A stretch of 44,094 bases of DNA from Chrysochromulina tobinii (taxonomy: Eukaryota > Haptophyta > Prymnesiales > Chrysochromulinaceae), in assembly GCA_001275005.1 (NCBI GenBank), contig JWZX01002453.1, forward strand, positions 1 through 44,094, in the 5' to 3' direction. Made by a program: the position numbers and the translations under genes. Shown here one piece after another: positions 36,370 through 44,094 of this stretch (position 1 is its first letter; every line of letters starts with the position of its first letter). The notes under the pieces are model-generated. The model searched no databases. It was not told where the DNA came from and saw only the letters and a program-made list of their open reading frames with translations.

Positions 36370-37215
36370 TCAGAATGTCACCTCCAATCCCAGCTTGCGC
36401 TGCCGAGCTCTCGCCTTACACCGGCGGATGGCCTCTCGATGCGTCGCTGTCATCTTGCGCTTCTTCCTCATCCCGCCACCGCTTTCGCCGCCGCTTTCGC
36501 CGCCTTCACTCCCGCCATCGGCTTTGTCGCCCACCACAGCCTCGGCGTGGAGCGAGGGCGCCACATGCCTGCGCTGCGCCTCAACGGCCGTGAGTGTGGG
36601 CGCGGCTGCTACACCCGAGGGGATGGACTGCGCTCCCGCCTTCGTGTCGCTCGCTGATCCGGTGGCGGTCGCCTGATCGGCTGCTCCCTCGGCCTCGAGC
36701 TGCGCGCGCTTGCGAGCCACGGCGAGCGCCGCCTCCTCGGCGCTGAGGAAGTAGCCCAGATGGTAGATTCGGCCTGATTTGTCAGCAATCCACGCCTTGA
36801 ACGGATGCTGTTCGAACTCCTTGTATCGCACGCCTGCATATCCTGTGCGAGTTTTCGCTTTGAGTAACTTGAGATTCTCACGCTGCGCCTGGCGCCTGGC
36901 CGCTTCTGCAGCAGAGAGCGGCTGTCTTTCAGCGAGGAAGTGTGCTACATCGTCGGCAGTCACTGTATTTCGAGGCGGTGATGGAGGTGGCGGTGGTGGA
37001 GGTGGCGGAGGCGGCGGAGGCCCCGGCAGATGCGGCGATGACGGCAGCGGAGGCGGAGGCGAACTTGTTGTTGGTGATTTTTTCTCCGTCACCAGATGCG
37101 GCGATGACGGCAGCGGAGGGGGAGGCGCACTTGTTGATGATTTTTTCTCTGTCACCTCAGGCGCAGCGGCAAGTGCAGCGGTGCGAGCGAGTCGACGCGC
37201 TTGCGACGATGGCAT
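36370..37215 (-). CDS. AP2/ERF-domain DNA-binding protein
   Basis: ATG 37215 (MPSSQARRLARTAAL) gives 281 residues; the frame further upstream is not gene-like. A tandem 21-residue Pro-rich unit (VTEKKSxxxxPPPPLPSSPH, twice) and a 13-Pro run precede the domain. The AP2 domain spans about 124-175: GYAGVRYKEFEQHPFKAWIA, then GRIYHLGYFLSAEEAALAVA, with the YRG-like and WxAxI strands and the helix of plant AP2/ERF folds. A basic Lys/Arg tail (MRKKRKMTATHREAIRRCKA) suits nuclear localisation or DNA contact. AP2 proteins are transcription factors in plants and occur widely in algae, other protists and mobile endonucleases; no HNH motif is seen, so this is a transcription-factor-like protein. Targets unknown. 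Confidence 0.85.
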   Translation of the reverse strand: MPSSQARRLARTAALAAAPEVTEKKSSTSAPPPPLPSSPHLVTEKKSPTTSSPPPPLPSSPHLPGPPPPPPPPPPPPPSPPRNTVTADDVAHFLAERQPLSAAEAARRQAQRENLKLLKAKTRTGYAGVRYKEFEQHPFKAWIADKSGRIYHLGYFLSAEEAALAVARKRAQLEAEGAADQATATGSASDTKAGAQSIPSGVAAAPTLTAVEAQRRHVAPSLHAEAVVGDKADGGSEGGESGGESGGGMRKKRKMTATHREAIRRCKARARQRKLGLEVTF

Positions 37216-37265
37216 GGTGTATAAGACACTTACCGGTACCCATTTTTGGTTCCGTGTCAGTCTTC

Positions 37266-37489
37266 GGAACGTTAACACGACAGCGGTGTGAATACACTCT
37301 GCCCGCTCAGAATACACAGACACACATTCATATTCAAATATACACATTATCACCATTGTGGCGGTTACGGGTACCGCACGGGGGCAGTTTACATTGTTGA
37401 AGGGCGACATGTCCATGGTGAGCTTGAAGCTCATGGGAAGTATGGTAGTTTCGTCCGCGTGAACGTTGACATGACACACGCGACAACCG
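37266..37489 (+). repeat. Dispersed 31-bp motif, copies 2 and 3
   Basis: GGAACGTTAACACGACAGCG (37266-37285) and the 31-bp segment at 37459-37489 match the motif at 6205-6235. Both lie just upstream of the AP2 gene start, within the gap 37216-37869, which holds no convincing gene. Confidence 0.5.
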
Positions 37490-37869
37490 GGGCTACGTGC
37501 CTGTCTGTTACTGCCCGCACATACAACATGTCACACACGCGGAAACGGCGGAGCATGTCACAGCACGAGGAGCATGTGCGCGCTTGCAGCGCAATTGTGA
37601 TTGCAGCGCAAAGGATGGTTTGGGCGTCGGCCGGTCGGCGGAATGGATGCTGGATGGCGGTGGAGATGTTTATAGCAACGTGGTGCGTGAGGAAGCTTTG
37701 GGGCGGGGACGCGCGGCAGGTCACACCCACGACCAGCACACGACATGCGACGGGCTGAGACACGTTCGAAGCCCGCACAAAGTCCGAGATGCGGCCGCCA
37801 AGGTGGCTTCGCGGATTCCCTAGGAGCCGCGCATCCCCGCACTCTTTTGGCCCTACTCTCACTCGTCCA

Positions 37870-38370
37870 TCAGGCCTTTTTCTCGGCCTCGGCCCTTTTT
37901 TTGGCCAGTTTCTCCTCGGCCCTGGCCTTCTCTTCTTCAAGGAGCATTGCTGAGGTCAGCATTGGATTCGCATTAAAGGCGAGATGGAACGCCGTGCTCA
38001 CGAACAACGCTGCGAGCACGTACCAGCCCCGCGGCACGAATGTGTATACATCACCTTTCACGTCGTAATCCATATTCAGCGCGATCGCGATGGAGTTCAA
38101 GGTGGCCATCAGGAAGCCAAACGCTGCGGCCTTGCCGTTCAACTTGTTCCAACGAACAACGTAGAGGGTGGGTGCGAGCAGCAGCAGCAGACCGCCCGCA
38201 AATTGCACGGCAAAGCGTGCAGCCGGTGGCGGCGTGCTGTCAGGCTCGATGTCAAACATTGGCTTGAGTGGCCCATACGCGGTGAACCAAAGTTCTGGCG
38301 ATCGAATAGATGCCGCGCCAATCACCAAGCAGTACAGCGCCGACACGTCTGAGAAGTCTCCGTGCGGCAT
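37870..38370 (-). CDS. Small four-helix membrane protein, unknown family
   Basis: ATG 38370 (MPHGDFSDVSALY) gives 166 residues; a longer frame starts only at GTG. Four hydrophobic segments are visible: about 11-32, 59-80, 85-104 and 118-138. A polar loop (KPMFDIEPDSTPPP) separates the first two. The C-terminal tail is a charged helix rich in Glu, Lys and Ala (EEEKARAEEKLAKKRAEAEK), probably cytosolic. No catalytic motif stands out. It resembles small conserved tetraspan proteins of unknown function; no family is claimed. Confidence 0.7.
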   Translation of the reverse strand: MPHGDFSDVSALYCLVIGAASIRSPELWFTAYGPLKPMFDIEPDSTPPPAARFAVQFAGGLLLLLAPTLYVVRWNKLNGKAAAFGFLMATLNSIAIALNMDYDVKGDVYTFVPRGWYVLAALFVSTAFHLAFNANPMLTSAMLLEEEKARAEEKLAKKRAEAEKKA

Positions 38371-38622
38371 GATTAATCGGTTGGAGGAGTGCGACACGTA
38401 CGAGGACGCCTTTTGTGGAGGCGCCTCGTCGTTCGTTGCGAGCGTCACAGGAAATCACACCGAAAAAGGCAGTTTCACTTTGTCATAACCATTGGCTGTG
38501 AATGCAGCCGGAAAGAGTTCTATATCTGTTTGCATGCAGATCCAGATGTGGCCGGGCGATCGTGTGAGTTTATTCATCGTGATATTTGTTTCTGATTTCG
38601 TTGTGCGGTGTACGTGTACGCA

Positions 38623-38669
38623 TGTACTCTGTACTCTGTGTTATACTCTGTGTACAAGATGACTCTGTA
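38623..38669. repeat. Short TACTCTGT repeats between genes
   Basis: TACTCTG occurs three times in 38626-38655 and ACTCTGT again at 38662. This lies just past the stop of the minus-strand kinase gene, in its probable 3' UTR and upstream of the small membrane protein. The gap is 38371-38685; nothing else is recognised in it. Confidence 0.5.
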
Positions 38670-38685
38670 AAACACTCGACCCCTC

Positions 38686-41313
38686 TCAACCAGCCTCGAC
38701 GAAACTCATGATCTGACGGTAATTTTCGTCCAACGACTCTTCGGCGCTCTCGGCCATGATCTCCTTGAGCTCGGCCTCCGTAAGACCAAAGTAGCTCGGA
38801 CTCTGGGTCAGCTGCGACGCCACGTCGCCCGTCGCATATGCCTGTGCACGCAGCTGCTCATAGAAGGCCTGGAAGTACGAGGACGTCGCGCTCGCGCTGC
38901 GCAGGCTCGCCGACGGGCTCAAAGCGGTCTCGGCGCCGACGAGACCCGCGCTTGAGAAGTCGTTGAGCATCATGCCGCCGTCGGAGTGGCTCAATGAGTC
39001 GCTCAGCTCCGGGTCTGGCACCAACGGCACTGCTGCCGTCGATGGCGCGCCGGCGCCGTCGCTTGGGGCGCAACCGTCTGCCTGCACGTCTACCTTGGCG
39101 AGAGGCTGCAGCGGAGCGTAGAGTGGCGAGGCCGTGGCCGGCAGTGACGAGGATGGCGGGACTGGCAAGCTCGCATGCAAGCTCGCGACGCGACTGGAAA
39201 GCGGGGGCGCATCAGCGGGCGGCGCTGCAAGGGGGGCGATCCCAATTTGGGCGATCCATACGGATCCGAGCGCGGCGCGTGCGCTCAGCCGGCGAGCAGG
39301 GGGGAGGGCGAGGAGACCGGCGACGAGCTCAGAGGCGGCTCGGCCGCGCTCAGCGGGCACTGGCTCGTATTGGCATCGCGTGATGTTGCGCACGAGCATG
39401 CGCATATCGTCGCCATCGAAGGGGAGGCGCGACGTGAGGAAGGCGTACAGGATGACCCCGCAGCTCCACATGTCACTCTTGCTCGCATCGAAGCCTTCGA
39501 GTGGTCCGATGCCGACGAGCTCGGGGGCGGCGTACAGGGGCGAGCCGCAGCACGTGGTGCTCAGCACCCCGATCGGATTCAGATCGCTGAGCCCGAAGTC
39601 GGTGATCTTGAGGGTCCAGCCCTCCCACGATGGGCGCTCGGCGGCCACGTCGACGCTCGACGCGGGGGCCGCGGCGGGCGGAGCGCCCGAACCGCCGCTC
39701 GCGCCGCCGCCCGCCCCAGCGCTCTCGCACAGCATCAGGTTCTCAAGCTTGAGGTCGCGGTGGCCAATTCCGAGCGAGTGGCAGAAGGCGACGCCCTCGA
39801 GCAGCTGCGCGAAGAAGTAGCGTGCCTCGGAGGTGCGCAGATCCTGGCACTCATTTATGTATCGGAGCATGTCGCCCCCTGTACAGAACTCCATCACCAG
39901 CAGAAACTCCTTCGGCGTTGTCACCCACGTGTAGAGACGCACGATGTTGTCGTGGCGCAGCAAATTGTGGTGCTTTATTTCGCGCTGCAGCAGCTCCTCC
40001 TCGCTCGCAGCCGCCGAGGGCCGCGTCTTTCGCTTGATAATTTTCACTGCCACCTGGTGGCCGGTCAAACGATTTGTGGCAAGCTTCACTGTTGCAAAGC
40101 TTCCCTTGCCGAGCACGCGCGACCAGAAGCCCACGTAGTAGTCGCGAAACTGGAGCTCGCCGCCCTCGCATGGCTCGCGGCCGAGCGGAACATCGCGTTC
40201 ATCATCGCCGTACACGATGTCATCGTCAAGGAAGACGACCTCGACGTCGTTGGGCCGTCCTGCACTGCTGGCCGTCTGACCCATGTCCTGGACGCGTTCC
40301 TGAGGGCAGTTTGTGTCCAAATTTGGGAGCCAAATTCTCGAAAGCATGCCTGGCGATTGCGCCTCGTTCAACCTCTCCTTGGACTTGTCGCTGCTTTCTC
40401 CAGGCCCAGCCTGGACACCCGATCGACATCGCGCGGCCTCGTGGTCAAATGTCTTCTCAAGCCCCGTGGCCACAAGGCCACCTGTGGCTTTGACGGCCTC
40501 GCCGACGGCCTTCGCGCCATCTAGGCTCATCTTGCCAACAAAGACGGCACCGTCCACGGTCGCCGAGCCAACGGCTTTGGTGCCGTCCACGATGACGGTG
40601 CCGACGGCCTTGGCGCCGTCTACGGTTGCAGCGCCGGCGGCCTTGAAACCTTCGACCGACAACAAGATAGCAGCACCTTCTCCGATTGCCTTGACACCCC
40701 CCACAGTGGCGCCGAAGCCAGCGTCGACGGCGCCGTAGAGCCCCCCCTCCACCTTTGGGGGCCCAGCGCGCGTGATGATCTTGAACTCATTCAGGCCGAT
40801 CTCGCTGTCCTTGCGTGACAATCGACCGTTGCGCGCCGTCAGGATCATCTCGCCGATGGTGTCCTCGTCGAGTCCATTGTCGTACACGCTCAGGAGGTAC
40901 GCCTTCATCTGTGTGGCGTTGATCTTGCCTCTTTTGCCCTCGTCCACCTTAGCAAACGCCGCCTCCAGGCCCGCGTCCGATTTGTCGATGTCCTCGCCAA
41001 AGACAGACTGGAAGCCCGCGGCCAAGCCGAGCAACTCAAATGTCTTCTCGAGCCCAGTGACCAAGAGGCCACCTGTGGCTTTGACGCCCTCGCCGACGGC
41101 CTTGGCGCCATCTAGGCTCATCTTGCCGACAAAGACGGCACCGTCCACGGTCGCCGAGCCAACGGCCTTAGCACCTTCAAGGCTCATCTTTCCGACAAAG
41201 ACTGCGCCGTCCACGGTAGCCTGGCCAGCGGCCTTCATATTTTCAACGGACAGCTCGACAATTCCAGTGTTTGTCGCCTCGGGTGGCGGGGGCAGCACTG
41301 CTTCCTGCTTCAT
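38686..41313 (-). CDS. SNF1/CAMK-like Ser/Thr kinase with repetitive N-terminal domain
   Basis: ATG 41313 (MKQEAVLPPPP) gives 875 residues in one open frame. The N-terminal 290 residues consist of ATVDGAVFVGKMSLDGAKAV-type amphipathic repeats in two near-identical blocks (about 31-92 and 226-289). Between them sits a helical segment with weak EF-hand-like loops (about 112-180). The protein kinase domain spans about 394-690: GKGSF glycine loop, VAVK (K424), HRDLKLEN (D520), DFG (572-574), CGSPLYAAPEL activation segment, as in the SNF1/AMPK/CIPK group. A Gly/Ala insert (533-558) lies between the catalytic loop and DFG. M344 begins MGQTASSAG, a good N-myristoylation site, and the 290-344 linker looks poorly conserved. 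A second start or a separate kinase gene from 40284 is therefore possible. The repeats could bind membranes or lipid. Confidence 0.85.
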   Translation of the reverse strand: MKQEAVLPPPPEATNTGIVELSVENMKAAGQATVDGAVFVGKMSLEGAKAVGSATVDGAVFVGKMSLDGAKAVGEGVKATGGLLVTGLEKTFELLGLAAGFQSVFGEDIDKSDAGLEAAFAKVDEGKRGKINATQMKAYLLSVYDNGLDEDTIGEMILTARNGRLSRKDSEIGLNEFKIITRAGPPKVEGGLYGAVDAGFGATVGGVKAIGEGAAILLSVEGFKAAGAATVDGAKAVGTVIVDGTKAVGSATVDGAVFVGKMSLDGAKAVGEAVKATGGLVATGLEKTFDHEAARCRSGVQAGPGESSDKSKERLNEAQSPGMLSRIWLPNLDTNCPQERVQDMGQTASSAGRPNDVEVVFLDDDIVYGDDERDVPLGREPCEGGELQFRDYYVGFWSRVLGKGSFATVKLATNRLTGHQVAVKIIKRKTRPSAAASEEELLQREIKHHNLLRHDNIVRLYTWVTTPKEFLLVMEFCTGGDMLRYINECQDLRTSEARYFFAQLLEGVAFCHSLGIGHRDLKLENLMLCESAGAGGGASGGSGAPPAAAPASSVDVAAERPSWEGWTLKITDFGLSDLNPIGVLSTTCCGSPLYAAPELVGIGPLEGFDASKSDMWSCGVILYAFLTSRLPFDGDDMRMLVRNITRCQYEPVPAERGRAASELVAGLLALPPARRLSARAALGSVWIAQIGIAPLAAPPADAPPLSSRVASLHASLPVPPSSSLPATASPLYAPLQPLAKVDVQADGCAPSDGAGAPSTAAVPLVPDPELSDSLSHSDGGMMLNDFSSAGLVGAETALSPSASLRSASATSSYFQAFYEQLRAQAYATGDVASQLTQSPSYFGLTEAELKEIMAESAEESLDENYRQIMSFVEAG
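40440..41185 (-). repeat. Internal duplicated coding block in the kinase gene
   Basis: About 130 bp at 40448-40580 (TCTTCTCAAGCCCCGTGGCC and onward) recur with few changes at 41043-41175. They encode the ATVDGAVFVGKMSLDGAKAV to LEKTF segment. The intervening part holds further, more diverged copies of the short VDGxKAVG unit. Confidence 0.75.
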
Positions 41314-41528
41314 GCACAATGCACAAAGGCCAGACAGACTGCGAGACAGCCAAGGACTCCCTTGAAGGTATCGAAAGGATCGACATCGAAAAAACCCCCA
41401 AAGATTTCTAGAAACGCATGCTGCGAGCAGCGGGCAGGTCACTGACCAAAACTAGACAACGTTGTGAGGGGGTGTGCGTGAGGAGTCCTACTTTCACAGA
41501 GGCGGGCTAGTGTGAAAACGCGTTGAGG
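41314..41528. promoter_or_regulatory. Divergent intergenic region (kinase / RADX-like)
   Basis: This 215-bp gap separates two divergent ATG codons and should hold both promoters. It has a short A/T-rich section (41385-41415) but no recognised element. Confidence 0.35.
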
Positions 41529-44050
41529 ATGGCCTACCCGCTCACGCCCGGCGGCATCGACGCGCTGCTGCAAAACTCCGCCGAGGCGGGCGCCGCGCCG
41601 GTGCTGCAGGTGGTCGCGCTTTACCGCCTCGCGCTCGACGCGACGTGGTTTGCCGCGACGCATGAGACAGCGCGGCCTGAAGGTGGCGATGCGTTCGATT
41701 TGGTGCTCTCCGACGGTGTGCACACGCTCAAGTGCGTGCTTTCGACGGCGCTCAACCCGCGCATATACCGCGGCTGGCTGCGCCGCCACTCGATCGTCCG
41801 CGTCTCAGGCTGGCGTCGGCTGGTCGACGAGCGGCTCCCCGTGACTGGTGCGCCTGTGGCGGTGGTGGTTTTCGTGAACGACCTCAAGGCGGTGTGGCTG
41901 CCGAGCGAGGAGCCCGCTGCCGAGGAGCCGGCCTTCACACGTGTGCTCCCGTGCATCGGCCAGGACGAGCTCGCGCCCCACCCGTCGGCCGCAGCCGCGG
42001 GTGCCCTCGGCGACGACGCGGCGCCTCTCCTTGGGCAGCGGCAGCACTACCTGCGCACGGACGCGGACGAAGTGCTCCTCACCGAGCGGTGGGGCGCCCT
42101 TGCGCAGCCCGCGCCCGACGAGGACGACGAGGCAGAGCCGGATGCGGTGCCGTCGGCGGAGGCCGTGCCCGAGCTTGTGCATGCCAAGCTGCGCATGACC
42201 GACGAGGCTGTGCCGAGCGCCCAGACGGCGCCAAGCCGAGTGCTGGGCGAGGCGCCAGCGCAGCGCGGCCGGCCACGGAGCAAGGGCGACATCCCGCCGC
42301 TCGTGGGGCGCATCGTGCGCGTCGGCCCCCTTCGCTTCTTCGGTGGTCTGCACGAGCGGCACGCGATGCGCTACGCGGTGTGCGCCACCGTCTGGGTGCG
42401 TGACGCGACGGGTGAGCTGCCGGTCACGCTGTGGAATCGGCAGTGCGAGAGCCTGTACATGCGCCTCTGCCGCGCCTCGCTCGTCGTCGTGCGCGGCTAC
42501 CGCCTCGGCCTCTGGCGCACCGGTTTCGACGAGGGTATGACTGAATGGCGTGCCAATGTGAACACAACCAACCCGACGGGCTCTGTGGTCGCGATCGACG
42601 AGGGCGCGCTCGCGGACGCGTGGGGTGACGACGTGGCAAGCCGCCGGCTGCCGCCCGGCCAGCCTCCGCTCACGGCCGCCACGCGTACCGCTCTCGTGCA
42701 GGCTGCCGCCGACCTCGCCGCCGCCCGCGCGTCCGCTGACAGGTCTACGGATCGAGAGGCCATGAGTGGCGACGCGGCGGAGGTGCCCTCGTTCGGCCCG
42801 TCGGAGGAGGGCGTGGGCGAGGCGGTCACTGCGTGGGGGCACGATCCCGACGTCGTCGGCGAAGCACGCACGCCCCCTGTCGACGTCGCGTGTGTCGTGG
42901 TGCGTGCCTTCGCCCCCTTTCGTCATCGGCTGCCCACGAGCGCGCGACGGCCGACGGTGCGCTTTGTGCGCGCGCGCTGGCTGCTGGTCCTGCTGCCGGA
43001 CGGCGACGCGCCGCTTCCGCTGCTGCTGTACGCCCATCACCTGCCCACCCTGCCCGAGGCTGTGCGCTGCTTTCCGCCCGACGAGGCGAGCCGGCAGCCG
43101 GCCGGCCCCGCCGCCGCCGACCTGGCGACCGGGCTGCCCATGCTCTTTCGACTGCTGGCTGTCGAGGAGGCGGGCGCGGCGGCAGAGGAGGCGAGTGCGG
43201 CTGGTGGCACGAGCGCGGCGGACGCGGCGCTCGGCACGGCGGCGCGCAGCGGCGGCTCGCGGCGGGTGGTGCTTCGCTCGACGCCTGGGACGCACGCGCT
43301 CGTGCCCGAGGGCACGCAGCTGCCCTTCGGGCTCGAGGTCGATGGGCTCGATGCAATGTGCGCCGCGTGGATCGCATCCAGGGACGCCTGGGCCGGCCGC
43401 CTGACCGTCGACGCCAGAGCCGCGCCCCACCGATCGCCCGCGGGCCTCGCCTCTCTCTTCGTGGACGGGCTGCCGCCATACGGCGCGCTCCGAGCGGTGC
43501 GCGGCGGCGCGGGCGCAGCGCTCGCGGGCGGAGTGGGCGGCGGCCGGCCGCAACGGCTCTTCTCCGAGCTGCCCGGCTGCCTGAGCGCTCTCTATGCCAA
43601 CGAGCTGTGCACAGTCCTCGCTCTTGCCAAGCTCGCGCCGCTGGTTGCCGCCGCCGACGGGGCGGCCGCCGCCGCATACAGGCCGCAGGTCTCGGCCGAC
43701 GGCGTGGTGGGCGTGGGCGTGCATCTGGTCGACGTCAACGACGCCGCCGAGCCGCTGCGCGCCACGCTTTTCATGCACGATGGCGTGTCGCACCCCGGGC
43801 AGTCGAGTACCCTCTGGCGTGCCCTGAGCGCCGCCGCCGCCGCCGTGCTGGGTCAGCCGCCTCCCGCGCGCGCGCCCCGGTGCACGGTGAACACCGTCAG
43901 CGCCGCGCTCGAGGCCCTCGAGGGTGTGCCTCTCGCCCTTGCCCTCGACCTGTACAAGCCTCTGCAGGCGCCGCGTGGAGGAGCGCCCGGCGTGCCTCTC
44001 GTTGAGGTGGTTGGCATCTATACCCTCAACTCGGCGCCCGCGCCCGCGCC

Positions 44051-44094
<44 letters not shown>
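41529..44094 (+). CDS. RPA70N/RADX-like OB-fold ssDNA-binding protein (3' end outside window)
   Basis: ATG 41529 (MAYPLTPGGIDALL) opens a frame with no stop to the window end, giving at least 855 residues. The first 105 residues resemble the RPA70 N-terminal OB domain: APVLQVVALYRL, LVLSDGVHTLKCVLS, LNPRIYRGWLRR, IVRVSGWRRL. After an acidic linker, a second OB-like fold starts at about 252 (PPLVGRIVRVGPLRFF, VTLWNRQCESLYMRL, SLVVVRGYRLG). A further region (about 460-820) is conserved-looking and includes LALDLYKPLQ and LVEVVGIYTL. Three OB folds plus this tail are reminiscent of RADX, which binds single-stranded DNA at replication forks and limits RAD51. RPA1 itself would have a zinc-finger OB domain, which I do not see. 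The assignment to RADX is tentative; an RPA-type OB protein is more secure. Confidence 0.75.
44031..44094 (+). repeat. Hexanucleotide tandem repeat at window end
   Basis: GCGCCC repeats about ten times to the edge of the window, encoding an Ala-Pro run in the frame of the RADX-like gene. Its full length is outside the window. Confidence 0.85.

Noticed and set aside
40320-40336. Small hairpin AATTTGG/CCAAATT in the kinase linker as another palindromic insert
   Set aside because: The arms are only seven bases, it has no clear insertion boundaries, and chance is a sufficient explanation.
41805-44005. Long open frames on both strands (662 and 390 codons)
   Set aside because: They are shadows of the RADX-like coding sequence; only the frame from 41529 shows OB-fold features.

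Overview
The window is nuclear DNA from a GC-rich unicellular eukaryote. It has spliced genes with short GT-AG introns (44 to 175 bp), long mostly intronless multidomain proteins, long Ala/Gly/Pro tracts and minisatellites. Gene content points to a flagellated microalga or similar protist: an AP2 DNA-binding protein, an ABC1 kinase fused to a beta-lactamase-like domain, a CCDC17-like zinc-finger/coiled-coil protein, a CNBD-type cation channel, and EF-hand and IQ proteins. A haptophyte-like alga is my best guess from composition, but the sequence alone does not prove the lineage.

Layout. 1-107: possible 3' part of an exon. 354-5640 (+): SCP2-PX-transmembrane-ABC1-kinase-beta-lactamase fusion, broken by one frameshift near 4925. 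6519-9090 (-): spliced voltage-gated channel with an unusual selectivity filter. 9330-11099 (-): degenerate DEAD-box helicase carrying an in-frame palindromic insert. 11705-12559 (-): AIG1/FAR-17a-like membrane protein. 13298-13966 (-): PDZ protein. 14201-19892 (+): secreted TIG/CUB giant with one intron. 20265-21923 (-): EF-hand protein. 22220-26191 (+): DnaJ-chromodomain-DEK_C protein. 27141-32780 (-): CCDC17-like giant. 33153-35996 (+): IQ-motif protein. 36370-37215 (-): AP2 protein. 37870-38370 (-): small four-helix membrane protein. 38686-41313 (-): SNF1/CAMK-like kinase with a repetitive N-terminus. 41529-window end (+): RPA70N/RADX-like OB-fold protein, truncated by the window edge.

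There is no operon logic, but several gene pairs are divergent across short gaps: PDZ/TIG, EF-hand/DnaJ-chromo, CCDC17/IQ and kinase/RADX-like. These may share promoters.

The most unusual theme is a set of short palindromic or hairpin repeats that sit in or beside coding sequence without breaking the frame. A 66-bp hairpin encodes exactly 22 extra residues between helicase motifs V and VI. A 60-bp repeat (20 codons) with a hairpin core lies in frame inside a CUB domain and again just after the stop of the DnaJ-chromo gene 7 kb away. A 61-bp repeat carries the same core inverted and contains the stop codon of the TIG gene. Together they resemble, in principle, the protein-coding palindromic elements known from Rickettsia, here in a eukaryote. 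That link is an inference to be tested genome-wide.
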